Shown one piece after another: positions 36,946 to 47,270 of a DNA stretch of 64,000 nt; within the stretch, counting starts at the first letter, position 1, and each line of letters opens with the position of its first letter. Made by a program: the position numbers and the translations under genes. This DNA comes from Lachnospiraceae bacterium (GTDB lineage: Bacteria; Bacillota; Clostridia; Lachnospirales; Lachnospiraceae): NCBI GenBank assembly GCA_024690885.1, contig JAILOI010000060.1, forward strand, positions 1 through 64,000, read 5' to 3'. The notes beneath the pieces are model-generated. The model had not been told where the DNA came from. It saw only the letters and a list, made by a program, of their open reading frames with translations, and did no database searches.

Positions 36946-37039
36946 TGAGCACTTACGTTAACACAAGAAAGTATAACAAAAAATCCGATACCCCGCTACG
37001 AAAAAGAGGTTATCGGATTTTGTCAGTTTCCATAAATCT

Positions 37040-38359
37040 TTAAAAACGAACCGTCACGGTAGTCCCAACTCCCGGCGCACTGTCCAGAATCAGTTTTGCA
37101 TCATGAATCTCCACAATATGCTTTACGATGGCAAGTCCCAGACCGGTTCCGCCCGTGGCCTTCGAGCGGCTTTTGTCCACCCGGTAGAACCGCTCAAACA
37201 CCCGTTGCTGATCTGCCGCAGGTATTCCGATGCCGTTGTCACGAACCACCAGTACCGGGCGCTGTTCCACATACACCCGCAGTTGTACCTTGCCGCCTTC
37301 GTTGTTGTAACGAATGGCATTGGCCACCAGATTCTCGATTAATTCCTTCACCATATCCCGGTTGCCCCGCATGTTACAGGCGCTACCCTCCAGGGAGAGG
37401 GATACCTGGCGTTGCCCGGCAGCAAATTCCAATCCTTCCATACATTCCGATGCCAACGCATAGAGGTCGAACTCCTCGAAGGCCGGTTCTCTGGGGCTTC
37501 GGTCCAATTCCGATAATCGTAAAATGTCATTGACCAACGTCAACAACCGATCCGTGTTCTTACGAATTTCCTGACAAAAATGATCCTGCTGTTCCTGGGG
37601 AACTCCCTGTTCTAAAAGCTCTGCATATCCGGAAATTGCAGTAATCGGAGTTTTTAACTCATGGGAAACATTGGCCGTAAAATCCTGTCTGGCCTTGGCC
37701 GCCGATAGAATATCCGCATGCTGCGTCTTGATGATTTGGGAGAAGGGTTCCAACTCCTTATAGGGCGCATCATAATCCATGTCATCCAAATTTCTTGCCA
37801 TGGTCTCGATGGGGCGCAATAATTGCTTGGTCAAAAGATGAGACAAAGCCACACACAGCGCCACAATACAGAGAATAATCAGCGCTGTAATGGGAAAGGC
37901 GGATAGGAACACCGACCAAATACTCCTGGCATTATTGGCCACACGCAGGATGGTTCCGTTATCCAGAAGCAAGGCATAATAGAACGTATTCTCATTCATG
38001 GTATCGGAGCGGCGCACAATCTCACCGTATCCATGGGCCAAGGCTTCTTGAATTTCCGGTCGGTCCAAATGATTGGTCAGCCGATCGGACGTCACATCGT
38101 TGTCATAGAGTACCGTGCCATCTGCTGCAATCCAAGTCACACGCAATTCTTCCATATCCGTGGAGAGATGAATGAGTGATATATCCCCATGAACGGACTC
38201 GAAGTACTCCGTATCCCGTAGCAGCTTCGCACAGATTGCCAAATCATGGCGCACCTGTCGTTGATACAGGCTATAATATACCATTGTAATTCCGAGGACG
38301 GTGGCAACCACTGCCAACACGGTAATCCCCACCAGCCGTATATTAATCTGCTTTTTCAT
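37040..38359 (-). CDS. phoR: PhoR-type sensor histidine kinase
   Basis: FTANVSHELKTPITAISGYAELLEQG; GIGIPAADQQRVFERFYRVDKSRSKATGGTGLGLAIVKH; upstream Pho box and Na/Pi transporter. Confidence 0.85.
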   Translation of the reverse strand: MKKQINIRLVGITVLAVVATVLGITMVYYSLYQRQVRHDLAICAKLLRDTEYFESVHGDISLIHLSTDMEELRVTWIAADGTVLYDNDVTSDRLTNHLDRPEIQEALAHGYGEIVRRSDTMNENTFYYALLLDNGTILRVANNARSIWSVFLSAFPITALIILCIVALCVALSHLLTKQLLRPIETMARNLDDMDYDAPYKELEPFSQIIKTQHADILSAAKARQDFTANVSHELKTPITAISGYAELLEQGVPQEQQDHFCQEIRKNTDRLLTLVNDILRLSELDRSPREPAFEEFDLYALASECMEGLEFAAGQRQVSLSLEGSACNMRGNRDMVKELIENLVANAIRYNNEGGKVQLRVYVEQRPVLVVRDNGIGIPAADQQRVFERFYRVDKSRSKATGGTGLGLAIVKHIVEIHDAKLILDSAPGVGTTVTVRF

Positions 38360-39024
38360 TCCACCACATATCCTACGTTGCGCACGGTGCGAATACGATT
38401 CCCGTAAGCACCTAATTTCTGTCGTAAGTTCTTCACATGCATATCCAAGGTACGAGACTCCCCTTCATAAGTGATGCCCCAAACCTCATTTAAAATCTGG
38501 TCCCGGCTTAATACCACGCCTCGGTTTACCAGCAACAAACTAAGCAATTCATACTCCTTGAAGGTCAGCTCCACATGCCGGCCCTCCACCAAAACCTCAT
38601 GCTTCTCATGATTAACATGCAGACCATCCAGTACCAGCTCCTTGGAACGGGGCGGCATGCTGCGACGCAACAGGGCCTTGACCCGGGAGATTAACTCCAT
38701 CACGGAAAACGGCTTCTTGATATAATCATCTGCACCATTCTCAATGCCCTTGACCAAATCCAGCTCCGTATCCTTGGCCGTCACCATAATAATTGGCAGT
38801 CTCATAAAGTCCGGACGTTTTCGGAGGGAGCGTACAATTTCATTGCCATCCTCATCCGGAAGCATCACATCCACCAGACAGAGATTCGGGATTCTCTCCT
38901 CTAAGGCTTGATAGAAATCCCTGGCGCAGCCAAAGCCTTGGACCTGATGGCCTGCATTCTGCAGGGCAAAGGTTTCGATTTCTCGTATATTTTCATCATC
39001 TTCAATAATATAAATCAGTGCCAT
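38356..39024 (-). CDS. phoB: PhoB-type OmpR-family response regulator
   Basis: Receiver plus winged helix LFKEYELLSLLLVNRGVVLSRDQILNEVWG-type motif; operon with phoR and Na/Pi transporter. Confidence 0.85.
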   Translation of the reverse strand: MALIYIIEDDENIREIETFALQNAGHQVQGFGCARDFYQALEERIPNLCLVDVMLPDEDGNEIVRSLRKRPDFMRLPIIMVTAKDTELDLVKGIENGADDYIKKPFSVMELISRVKALLRRSMPPRSKELVLDGLHVNHEKHEVLVEGRHVELTFKEYELLSLLLVNRGVVLSRDQILNEVWGITYEGESRTLDMHVKNLRQKLGAYGNRIRTVRNVGYVVE

Positions 39025-39032
39025 ACTACGTC

Positions 39033-40859
39033 CTATTTTTTCTTGTCTTTCTTCGGTTCCTTCTCCATTTTATCACTGGTTTTCTTCAAGGAATATTGCT
39101 TTTTTAACGCCTGATATTCTGCGTCAAAGGCCGTCCGTTGCTCCTCTGTCATCTCTTCCAGATAATCATGGGTATCACTTGCCTTGCCGGAAAACATCAT
39201 CAGTTCCATTGCGATGTTGGAACAATGATCGGAAACCCGTTCTAAATTCAACAATAAGTCTTCCAGAATCAATCCCATTTCGATGGAGCATTCCCCCTTT
39301 TGCAGACGCTTCACATGACGGTTCTTAATCTTCTTGGTTAAGCGATCAATCACTTCCTCCAAGGGTTCCACATGCACCGCATCCTCTGCGTTCTCATTCA
39401 GATAATCTGCCGTGGTTTTCGTCACAATGTCATCAACTGCCCGACAGAGCACTTCCATCTCCCGCTTGGCTTCTTTCGAAAACTTCAGCTTTTTGTTCTT
39501 CATCTCTTCCGCCGATTCCACCAGGTTCTTGGCGTGGTCGGAGATACGTTCAAAATTGCTGATACTATGCAGCATGCCGGTGACAGCACGGCTGTCCGCA
39601 CCGGATAAACTCTTGGTGGAAAGCTTCACCAAATACGACCCCAGTACATCCTCATAAGAATCTATCTCGGTTTCCAGCGCTCGTACCTGCTCTGCCCCCA
39701 CTGCATCATAGGATAATAAAACCCCGGTGGAAATTCGTAGGGCTTCCTTGGACTTTTCTGCCAGCTCCATCATATAACGACGGCAGATCTCCACTGCAAA
39801 CGACGGCTTTGCCAAAAAGCGTTCATCAATCACCAACCGTGGCTTCGGAACAGAAACTTCCAATGCTTCCTGAGGAGTACGTTCATCCGGAATGGTCCAC
39901 TCTGCCAAACGTACCAATTGATTTGCCAGCGGATAAAGCAGGATGGTTGCCCCAATATTAAAGGCACTGTGAATCAACGCAATTCCTGCTGCGTTGGCTG
40001 CCATATGAAGGAATGCAAAATCAATCCAAATATGCAATCCATAGAAAACCACCATAAACACAATGGTTCCAATCAGATTGAAATATAGATGAATCATGGC
40101 TGCCCGCCTGGCATTCTTCGATGCTCCCACCGAGGAGAGAATGGATGTCACACAAGTTCCGATATTCTGTCCCATAATGATGGGAAGTGCTACCCCATAA
40201 GGGACGGCACCGGTGGCACATAGCGCCTGCAGAATACCGACAGAAGCGGAGGAGCTTTGGATAATCGCAGTCAAAATCGCTCCCATTAACATGCCCAAAA
40301 ACGGATTGGAGAAGGTGGTCATCAAACTTGTGAAGGCCGCATTCTCTGCCAAACCGGAGACCGAATCACTCATGGTTTCCATACCAAACATCAATACCGC
40401 AAAGCCTAACAGAATTCCTCCGATGTCCTTGCGACGATCCTCGCCCTTGCCGCTCATCAACAGGATGATGCCCACTGCTGCAAGAATTGGAGAGAAGGAA
40501 GACGGTTTTAATAACTGTACCCAGATACTACTGCCATCAATACTGGTAAGGGATAACAGCCAGGACGTTACCGTGGTTCCCACATTGGCACCCATGATAA
40601 TGCCCACTGCCTGGGACAATTTCATAATTCCGGAATTGACAAAACCTACCACCATAACGGTTGTGGCCGACGAAGACTGGATCACCGCGGTTACGCCCGC
40701 GCCCAAAAGAACTGCAAAGATGCGCTTGGAGGTTAACTTCTCCAATACGCCCTCTAATTTACCACCTGCCATCTTGGATAAGCCGTTGCCCATGGTATGC
40801 ATTCCATACAGAAACAACGCCAATCCACCAATCATGTTTAATACTTGAAATATATCCAT
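39033..40859 (-). CDS. Na/Pi cotransporter with C-terminal PhoU domain
   Basis: GLALFLYGMHTMGNGLSKMAG...TAVIQSSSATTVMVVGFVN...AIIQSSSASVGILQAL; PhoU-like helices. Confidence 0.95.
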   Translation of the reverse strand: MDIFQVLNMIGGLALFLYGMHTMGNGLSKMAGGKLEGVLEKLTSKRIFAVLLGAGVTAVIQSSSATTVMVVGFVNSGIMKLSQAVGIIMGANVGTTVTSWLLSLTSIDGSSIWVQLLKPSSFSPILAAVGIILLMSGKGEDRRKDIGGILLGFAVLMFGMETMSDSVSGLAENAAFTSLMTTFSNPFLGMLMGAILTAIIQSSSASVGILQALCATGAVPYGVALPIIMGQNIGTCVTSILSSVGASKNARRAAMIHLYFNLIGTIVFMVVFYGLHIWIDFAFLHMAANAAGIALIHSAFNIGATILLYPLANQLVRLAEWTIPDERTPQEALEVSVPKPRLVIDERFLAKPSFAVEICRRYMMELAEKSKEALRISTGVLLSYDAVGAEQVRALETEIDSYEDVLGSYLVKLSTKSLSGADSRAVTGMLHSISNFERISDHAKNLVESAEEMKNKKLKFSKEAKREMEVLCRAVDDIVTKTTADYLNENAEDAVHVEPLEEVIDRLTKKIKNRHVKRLQKGECSIEMGLILEDLLLNLERVSDHCSNIAMELMMFSGKASDTHDYLEEMTEEQRTAFDAEYQALKKQYSLKKTSDKMEKEPKKDKKK

Positions 40860-40910
40860 GTTCTACCTCGTTTTTTCTTCTATGCTCTCATGTTGATGAT
40901 ACGCACCTCA

Positions 40911-40950
40911 GGTAAAAACTATGTAGATGGCGATGTAAATTTTATGTAAA
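40911..40950 (-). promoter_or_regulatory. Pho box: TTTACA-N5-TTTACA-N6-TCTACA-N5-TTTACC
   Basis: Four hexamers spaced 11-12 nt on the minus strand, upstream of the Na/Pi cotransporter gene. Confidence 0.82.
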
Positions 40951-40963
40951 TTTTTTAAAAAAA

Positions 40964-40986
40964 GACCTGCCCCTTCGGGACAGGTC
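40964..40986 (-). terminator. Terminator after ABC-F gene
   Basis: Minus strand GACCTGTCCCGAAGGGGCAGGTCTTTTTTT. Confidence 0.85.
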
Positions 40987-40997
40987 GTCTGTTGTTT

Positions 40998-42794
40998 TTA
41001 TTTCTTTGCGAACTGCTCCACCATATCCTGCAGTTCGATATAACGCTCCATCTTGGCTTCGATGGTAGCGTCCACTTCTTCCTTCTCCTTGCTAAGTTCC
41101 ATCAACTTCGGGAAGTCCGTTGCCGCTGCAACAATCGCTTCCTCCAATGCGGTGCTTCGCTCCTCTAAGGCTTCGATTTCCCCCTCGATGGTATCGTATT
41201 CTTTCTGTTCATTGAAGGACAGCTTGGTTTTCTCCCGAGGTGCCCGATATTTCTCCTTGGCTGTCTTGGTCTCCGTCTTCGTGGACTGCGGTTTCTCGAC
41301 TTCTTCCAAGGACTTCTTATGCATCAGATAATCGGAATATCCGCCCTCACTTTGGAACAATTTTCCCTCACCCTCGAAGGAGAAAATCCGTGTCACCACC
41401 CGGTCTAGGAAGTAGCGATCATGGCTGACGGTAATGATGATGCCCGGGAAACCGTCCAGATAATCCTCTAGAATGCGCAGGGTTTGAATATCCAAGTCAT
41501 TGGTAGGCTCATCTAGGATAATCACATTAGGGGCATCCATCAGCACCCGTAACAGATACAGTCTACGCTTCTCTCCACCGGACAGCTTGCCGATGGGAGC
41601 ATATTGCATCTCCGGGGTAAACAGAAAGCGCTCACACATAGCGGAGGCGGAAATACTGCCGTCCTTGGTTTGGATGTATTCCGCCGTATCCTTGATATAG
41701 TCCAACACGCGGCGGGATTCATCCAGTGCTTCGTTCTCCTGCCCAAAATATCCAATCTTGATGGTCTGTCCGATTTCCACCGAACCGCAATCCGGAGTTA
41801 CCAATCCGACGATACACTTCATGAGCGTGGACTTTCCACATCCGTTGGGTCCGATGATTCCGATGCGATCCAACTTATTGAAGGTATAAGTAAAATCAGA
41901 AAACAATACTCTGCCTTCATAGGATTTAGATAAACCTTCGAGAATGATGGTCTTATTGCCCATCCGGGTTGGAATGGAACTAAGTTCCATGGCACGCTCT
42001 TCTTCCGGTTTCTCTCGATCTCGAAGTGCTTCAAAGCGCTGAATGTGAGCCTTCTGCTTGGTGGAACGGGCTCTGGCACCGCGCAGCATCCATGCTAAAT
42101 CCTTCTTGTAGAGGGTGGCTGCCTTCCGCTCTGCTGCCTGGGCATAATCCAGGCGCTGTTGCTTCAACTCCAGAAATCCGGAATAATTGGCCTCATAACG
42201 ATAGGTGGCCCCCTTGTCAATTTCCAAAATCTGGTTGGTCACCTCATCCAGGAAGTAGCGGTCATGGGTAACCATCAGAATTGCCCCGCGAAAATGCTGT
42301 AAGAAATCCTCCAGGTATTCAATCATCTCCGCATCCAGGTGGTTGGTGGGCTCATCTAAAATCAACAAATCACATGGGGTCATCAGTGCGGCTACCAGAG
42401 CCGCCCGCTTTCTCTGCCCACCGGATAGAATCTGGGGATTGCATTCCGGATTGTCAATTCCAAACTTGCCTAGATTTGCCTTGATTTCTCCCATCTTGTC
42501 CCAGTGATCCCCACCGGCATAAATCCGGTCTGTGATGTTTTGCAGCAAGGTCTTGCTCTCATCAAACACCGGATTCTGGGGAAGATACGAAATCCGAAGG
42601 CCGTTGGCGGTTACCACCTGGCCCCGATCCGGTGTCTCCACCCCTGCAATAATAGATAGGAGGGTCGACTTTCCGGTGCCGTTGGTTCCTACCACGCCGA
42701 TTTTGTCCCCGTCATCAATGCCCACGGTAACATCCGTAAGCACCGGTTTGGACATATAGGTTTTCGATACGTTCTCTACGTTTAAGATATTCAT
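40998..42794 (-). CDS. ABC-F family ATP-binding protein; start at MNILNVENVSKTY
   Basis: Two NBDs (GTNGTGKSTLL, GPNGCGKSTLM), two LSGG motifs, linker and C-terminal coiled coil; no TMD. Confidence 0.93.
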   Translation of the reverse strand: MNILNVENVSKTYMSKPVLTDVTVGIDDGDKIGVVGTNGTGKSTLLSIIAGVETPDRGQVVTANGLRISYLPQNPVFDESKTLLQNITDRIYAGGDHWDKMGEIKANLGKFGIDNPECNPQILSGGQRKRAALVAALMTPCDLLILDEPTNHLDAEMIEYLEDFLQHFRGAILMVTHDRYFLDEVTNQILEIDKGATYRYEANYSGFLELKQQRLDYAQAAERKAATLYKKDLAWMLRGARARSTKQKAHIQRFEALRDREKPEEERAMELSSIPTRMGNKTIILEGLSKSYEGRVLFSDFTYTFNKLDRIGIIGPNGCGKSTLMKCIVGLVTPDCGSVEIGQTIKIGYFGQENEALDESRRVLDYIKDTAEYIQTKDGSISASAMCERFLFTPEMQYAPIGKLSGGEKRRLYLLRVLMDAPNVIILDEPTNDLDIQTLRILEDYLDGFPGIIITVSHDRYFLDRVVTRIFSFEGEGKLFQSEGGYSDYLMHKKSLEEVEKPQSTKTETKTAKEKYRAPREKTKLSFNEQKEYDTIEGEIEALEERSTALEEAIVAAATDFPKLMELSKEKEEVDATIEAKMERYIELQDMVEQFAKK

Positions 42795-42898
42795 ATAATA
42801 AACAATCCCGGAGAACTTCCCCGGGATTTTCCTTCCTAGGTTTGGCAGTTTTTCTGCCTCCCCTAGGGTACCATATATTTTGTTTTCGTGGTGGAAAA

Positions 42899-44638
42899 TT
42901 ATGACATTTTCCATGCTGCTGATTTTAACTGCACCTCTTTCATATGAGCGAAAATACTGTTGGTTTGGCTACTTAACTCCTGCGGATCTCCGCACTCTGC
43001 CACACGTCCATCCTTAAGCACTACAATCTTGTCTGCACCGTCTACGGTACGCATCCGGTGTGCAATAATCAAAACCGTCTTGTCCTTAATGAGGGCAGAC
43101 AATGCTTCCTGAATAGCGGTCTCGTTCTCCACATCCAGGGAGGCCGTCGCCTCATCCAAGAGAATGATTGGCGCATCCTTTAGGAAGGCACGGGCGATGG
43201 AAATTCGCTGACGCTCTCCGCCGGACAATTCCGATCCGTTCTCTCCAATGACGGTGTCGTAGCCCTCCGGCAATTGGGATACAAATTCATCACAGTTCGC
43301 CAGCTTCGCAGCCCTTAAGACTTCTTCATCTGTGGCGTCTTTTTTACCAATGCGAATGTTCTCCATAACGGAATTGTTAAACAAGGTGACTTCCTGGAAT
43401 ACAATGGAATACATGGAAAGCAACACCTCCGGATCCACCTGAGAGATATCCATACCACCGACGGTTATGCTTCCACCGTCCACATCCCAGAATCTGGATG
43501 CAAGGCGGGATACCGTCGTCTTGCCGCCACCGGAAGGGCCAATCAATGCGGTAACCTCTCCCTGCTTTGCAACAAAAGATACATCCTCTAACACCGTCTC
43601 ATCACCGGAATATGCAAACTTCACGTGATCGAAGCAGATATCATACCCCTGATTGGTCAAGGTTTCTGCTCCGCTCTGAATTGGATGGGACAATACCTCG
43701 TCCAACCGCTCACACTGAATCTCCGTTGCGATGATGGCAGAAAAATTCTGTAAGCTGGCACTCATCGGATCATACAGTCTGGATACTACCATGAAGAAGA
43801 GGAACAAGGTTAAGAGATTGATTTCTCCCGAAGCAAACAATATTCCTCCCACCAATGCAGTAGTTCCGATGCCTACTTTCAGTAACATCTGCGCAGAAGA
43901 GACAAACACCGCCATGGTAATTTCCGTACGTAGGGTCTGTTTCTCTGCCCGACGAATGATGCCACGAAGTCCTTCCATATAGGTTGCATCCGCATGATTC
44001 GAACGCAAATCCCGCATGGATTCCAGGCATTCCTGTACACCATCCTGCAGCTCCAACTTTTTCTCCAGGTTCTTGCGTACGGCATTCTTCTGCAGGGTGG
44101 ATGAGAATAATACCACCAAAAATGCCATAGGAATCACCCAAAAACTTGCCAAAACCAACCGCCAGTCAAAGAAGAAAAACATACTTACGCCCATAATCAA
44201 TACCGAAATCACCGCGCCGATTAATTCCGGAATCCAATGGGAGGAGGCCGTCTCAATCTGTGAACAGTCCGATAAAATATTAGTGGTTAAGTCCGTCAGA
44301 TTCTTCTTCGCAAAATAAGACAAGGGCAATTTACGAAGTCGTTCTGCTAAACTTTTTCTCCGCACACCACTTTCGATATACGTCGAGAAAAAGGTGGCAT
44401 GATACTGAATGCGCTGGGTAAGTGCGATACACGCAAGAATCACCAGTGACCCCACCACATACACCAGCACATGTTCCCTGGGCATAGCGCCGGCCAATAA
44501 ATCCCCAATCAACAGGTACAGAAGACCGGCCGGTGCCATCAATACGATATAAGAAATTGTACAAGCGACACAGGCCTTGATTAATCCCTGGGCGCCCTTT
44601 TTTGATAATGCATATTTGTGTTGTAATTTTTCTACCAT
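42899..44638 (-). CDS. ABC transporter ATP-binding/permease (subunit 2 of pair)
   Basis: TMD plus IGPSGGGKTTVSRLASRFWD, LSGGERQRISIARAFLKDAPIILLDEATASLD. Confidence 0.92.
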   Translation of the reverse strand: MVEKLQHKYALSKKGAQGLIKACVACTISYIVLMAPAGLLYLLIGDLLAGAMPREHVLVYVVGSLVILACIALTQRIQYHATFFSTYIESGVRRKSLAERLRKLPLSYFAKKNLTDLTTNILSDCSQIETASSHWIPELIGAVISVLIMGVSMFFFFDWRLVLASFWVIPMAFLVVLFSSTLQKNAVRKNLEKKLELQDGVQECLESMRDLRSNHADATYMEGLRGIIRRAEKQTLRTEITMAVFVSSAQMLLKVGIGTTALVGGILFASGEINLLTLFLFFMVVSRLYDPMSASLQNFSAIIATEIQCERLDEVLSHPIQSGAETLTNQGYDICFDHVKFAYSGDETVLEDVSFVAKQGEVTALIGPSGGGKTTVSRLASRFWDVDGGSITVGGMDISQVDPEVLLSMYSIVFQEVTLFNNSVMENIRIGKKDATDEEVLRAAKLANCDEFVSQLPEGYDTVIGENGSELSGGERQRISIARAFLKDAPIILLDEATASLDVENETAIQEALSALIKDKTVLIIAHRMRTVDGADKIVVLKDGRVAECGDPQELSSQTNSIFAHMKEVQLKSAAWKMS

Positions 44639-44641
44639 GAT

Positions 44642-46399
44642 TTACGCCCCCACTTTCCACTGTACAGACTTCTGATACTCCTCGTACATGGAGCAATAAC
44701 GTCCCTGTGCTGTCATCAGTTCTTCATGAGTGCCTGCTTCGACGCAAGTACCCTGTTCTAATACATAGATGCAATCAGAGTTCTCCACGGTGCTCAGACG
44801 ATGGGCAATCATAATCACGGTCTTGTCTTTTGCCAATTCTTCGAAGGCACGTTGTACACTAGCCTCGTTGTCCGGATCGGCAAATGCGGTTGCTTCATCC
44901 AATATGATAATTGGTGCGTTCTTTAGAAACGCTCTGGCGATGGTAATCCGCTGCTGTTCTCCACCGGAGAGGTAGGTACCCTTGGCACCGATTTGTGTAT
45001 GGATGCCTTCCGGTAGTTTCTCAATAATGTCCATGCACTGGGCCTTCTTCAGCGCCTCCATTACCTCTTCATCTGATGCATCCGGCTTTGCAAGTCGCAC
45101 ATTATCTGCAATGCTTCGCTTCAACAGACGACTGTCCTGAAATACGAAAGAAATCTGCTCCATCAATTCCGATTCCCGAATATCTCTGATATCTACACCA
45201 CCGATGGTAATGCTTCCTTCCGTTACATCGAAAAACCGAGCAATCAACTGGGCTGTGGTAGACTTACCACCACCGGATGGTCCCACAAAAGCCACATGTG
45301 CACCTTCCGGAATTTCCAAGGACAGATTCGATAAAGCATTCTTCTTTGCATTCGGATAACGATAGGTTACCTGATGGATTGCAATGTCATGATTTGTCGG
45401 CATTGCCTTGGTACCTGCATCTGCCAACGGTTCCATATCCAGAATGTGGTTTACACGTTCAATGGCATCTACCACCGTCATCTCCTGCTCCCCGGAATAA
45501 GCAAGCTTGGTCATCGCTACCGTCAAGAGTGGTGTGATGATAATGTAATACATCATATTCAAAACCAATTCCGGTGACACCCCATTGCGTCCCCAGAAAT
45601 AAGCTCCGGCAATCAGTGCAACGAAGACGGCATTGATAGCGGTCATGAAGCGGACCATCGGTGCGGTCATCTTCGTGGTATAGTTGGTTGCCCAACCGGT
45701 GAAATCATCGATGGCTGCACCAAAACGTTTAAAACTATGCACCGTCTGACCAAAGGTCTTCACCACCGGAATTCCTCGCACGTACTCCACACCTTCATTG
45801 GAAATTGCTTCCATGGCATTCTGATAATATTTCATGCTTTCCTGCATCTTCGGTCCCATCATTCCGGCAATGAAGCAAAAACCGATGATAATCGGAACCA
45901 TACTCAGCAAACCAATTTTCCAATCAAAGGCCAGCATCAAAACTGCAAGACCAATCGGTGTTGCGGCTGCCACTGCCTTGTCCGGCAAGATATGTGCCAC
46001 GTAGGTTTCTGTTGCTGCGGTGGAATCATTGACAACGCGGCGAATTTTACCACTACCCTCTTCATCAAAAACACCCAGAGGCAATGTCAAAATGTGCTCC
46101 ATCAGTCGCGTACGCATCACTGCTTGAATATGAAACGCCCCAATATGGGTACACATCAATGCCATCACATACATCAGCATGGAGCCAAGCATAATGCCTA
46201 CTGCCGTCCATCCTATGGTTGGAATGGTATCCAAATTTTCTCCTGCAATTGCCAATCGTAAGATTTTCCATATTTCATAATATGGAACCATTGCCAGAAG
46301 CGCACTGACTGCCGCCAGTATCCGTCCCAGCAATATCAAGTTGTCATAGCCATCCATATAGGTGGCCAGAAGTTTTAATGGGTTTACTTTTACTTTCAC
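44642..46399 (-). CDS. ABC transporter ATP-binding/permease (subunit 1 of pair)
   Basis: TMD plus VGPSGGGKSTTAQLIARFFD, LSGGEQQRITIARAFLKNAPIIILDEATAFAD. Confidence 0.92.
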   Translation of the reverse strand: MKVKVNPLKLLATYMDGYDNLILLGRILAAVSALLAMVPYYEIWKILRLAIAGENLDTIPTIGWTAVGIMLGSMLMYVMALMCTHIGAFHIQAVMRTRLMEHILTLPLGVFDEEGSGKIRRVVNDSTAATETYVAHILPDKAVAAATPIGLAVLMLAFDWKIGLLSMVPIIIGFCFIAGMMGPKMQESMKYYQNAMEAISNEGVEYVRGIPVVKTFGQTVHSFKRFGAAIDDFTGWATNYTTKMTAPMVRFMTAINAVFVALIAGAYFWGRNGVSPELVLNMMYYIIITPLLTVAMTKLAYSGEQEMTVVDAIERVNHILDMEPLADAGTKAMPTNHDIAIHQVTYRYPNAKKNALSNLSLEIPEGAHVAFVGPSGGGKSTTAQLIARFFDVTEGSITIGGVDIRDIRESELMEQISFVFQDSRLLKRSIADNVRLAKPDASDEEVMEALKKAQCMDIIEKLPEGIHTQIGAKGTYLSGGEQQRITIARAFLKNAPIIILDEATAFADPDNEASVQRAFEELAKDKTVIMIAHRLSTVENSDCIYVLEQGTCVEAGTHEELMTAQGRYCSMYEEYQKSVQWKVGA

Positions 46400-46414
46400 C
46401 TGTATCCTCCCGTG

Positions 46415-47026
46415 TTATATTCCCAGGATGCTACACCAACCCGGCATAAAAAATGCCTCCACCAAATCCAGATAATGCAATACCTCCTCGTCGGAATAAT
46501 CTTGAATCAGTGGCTCGAACAGCGCCGTTACATAAGCGGTAATCAACACATGCATGTCTTCCTTGGGAATGGTTTTCACTTGGAATCCGTAAGCGGCAAT
46601 ATCTTGTAACCCTTCCCACATTTTCTCCTCGTGTTCGCAAACCAAATCCCGAATAAAATGCTCATAACGCGTTCCGGCACTTTTGCTCATCAATAGGATA
46701 CATTCCTTGCGATAGGGCAACATCACCTGCCGTACCATATCCACTTCGTTTTGACTGTTGAGCCCTTCCACATCCTGTTGCTCCATATAGGCGTAGGATT
46801 TCTTGATATGGTCTTTGAGCCAGTCATGGATGGCTTCCACTGCCGGGCTTACCACCTGCGCAAACAAGTCCTCCTTGTCCTTGCAATGGCGATACAAGCC
46901 GGCAGAAGTAATCCCGGCCAATGAAGCGATTTCTCGAATGGATGCGTTCTCATATCCACACTCTAAAAACTTGGTTCGCGCTGCCTCCAGCACACGCATA
47001 TGCGTATCCGTCTTATCTCTTGGCAT
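46415..47026 (-). CDS. TetR/AcrR-family regulator
   Basis: HTH ENASIREIASLAGITSAGLYRHCKDKEDLFAQV; upstream of the ABC pair. Confidence 0.93.
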   Translation of the reverse strand: MPRDKTDTHMRVLEAARTKFLECGYENASIREIASLAGITSAGLYRHCKDKEDLFAQVVSPAVEAIHDWLKDHIKKSYAYMEQQDVEGLNSQNEVDMVRQVMLPYRKECILLMSKSAGTRYEHFIRDLVCEHEEKMWEGLQDIAAYGFQVKTIPKEDMHVLITAYVTALFEPLIQDYSDEEVLHYLDLVEAFFMPGWCSILGI

Positions 47027-47061
47027 CTTTTCCTCTCCTATCAGTCATACGGTTTGTTTTC

Positions 47062-47090
47062 AAGTTAGCATCACCTAACTTCTGTGTCAA
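47062..47090 (-). promoter_or_regulatory. tetR promoter with embedded operator (TTGACA-N17-TAACTT; AGTTAG-N6-CTAACT)
   Basis: Operator 47063-47080 lies in the spacer and -10. Confidence 0.75.
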
Positions 47091-47135
47091 TGATGTTAGT
47101 GATCAATATTCACTTTTTGATAACAAACAAAAATA

Positions 47136-47156
47136 AAAGAGACCCAAAGGTCTCTT
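47136..47156 (-). terminator. Terminator of the mini transcription unit
   Basis: Minus strand AAGAGACCTTTGGGTCTCTTTTATTTTTG. Confidence 0.75.
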
Positions 47157-47207
47157 CTACTGTGCTCTGTATGAAACTAGAATGATGCCATAAGGCAATA
47201 CGTTCAT
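47157..47207 (-). CDS. Putative 16-aa peptide MNVLPYGIILVSYRAQ
   Basis: ATG preceded by GGGAG at 7-nt spacing, own promoter upstream and terminator downstream. Confidence 0.45.
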   Translation of the reverse strand: MNVLPYGIILVSYRAQ

Positions 47208-47241
47208 CGGTGTTCTCCCGCGTATTAATACTTCGCCTGTA

Positions 47242-47270
47242 ATGTTAGCATTGTCTAACACCATTGTCAA
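47242..47270 (-). promoter_or_regulatory. Second promoter with TetR-like operator (TTGACA-N17-TAACAT; TGTTAG-N6-CTAACA)
   Basis: Same architecture as the tetR promoter; operator 47243-47260. Confidence 0.72.

Noticed and set aside
47136-47156. Initially considered a tetR attenuator
   Set aside because: It directly follows the 16-aa ORF stop and precedes a separate tetR promoter, so it is better read as the mini-unit's terminator.
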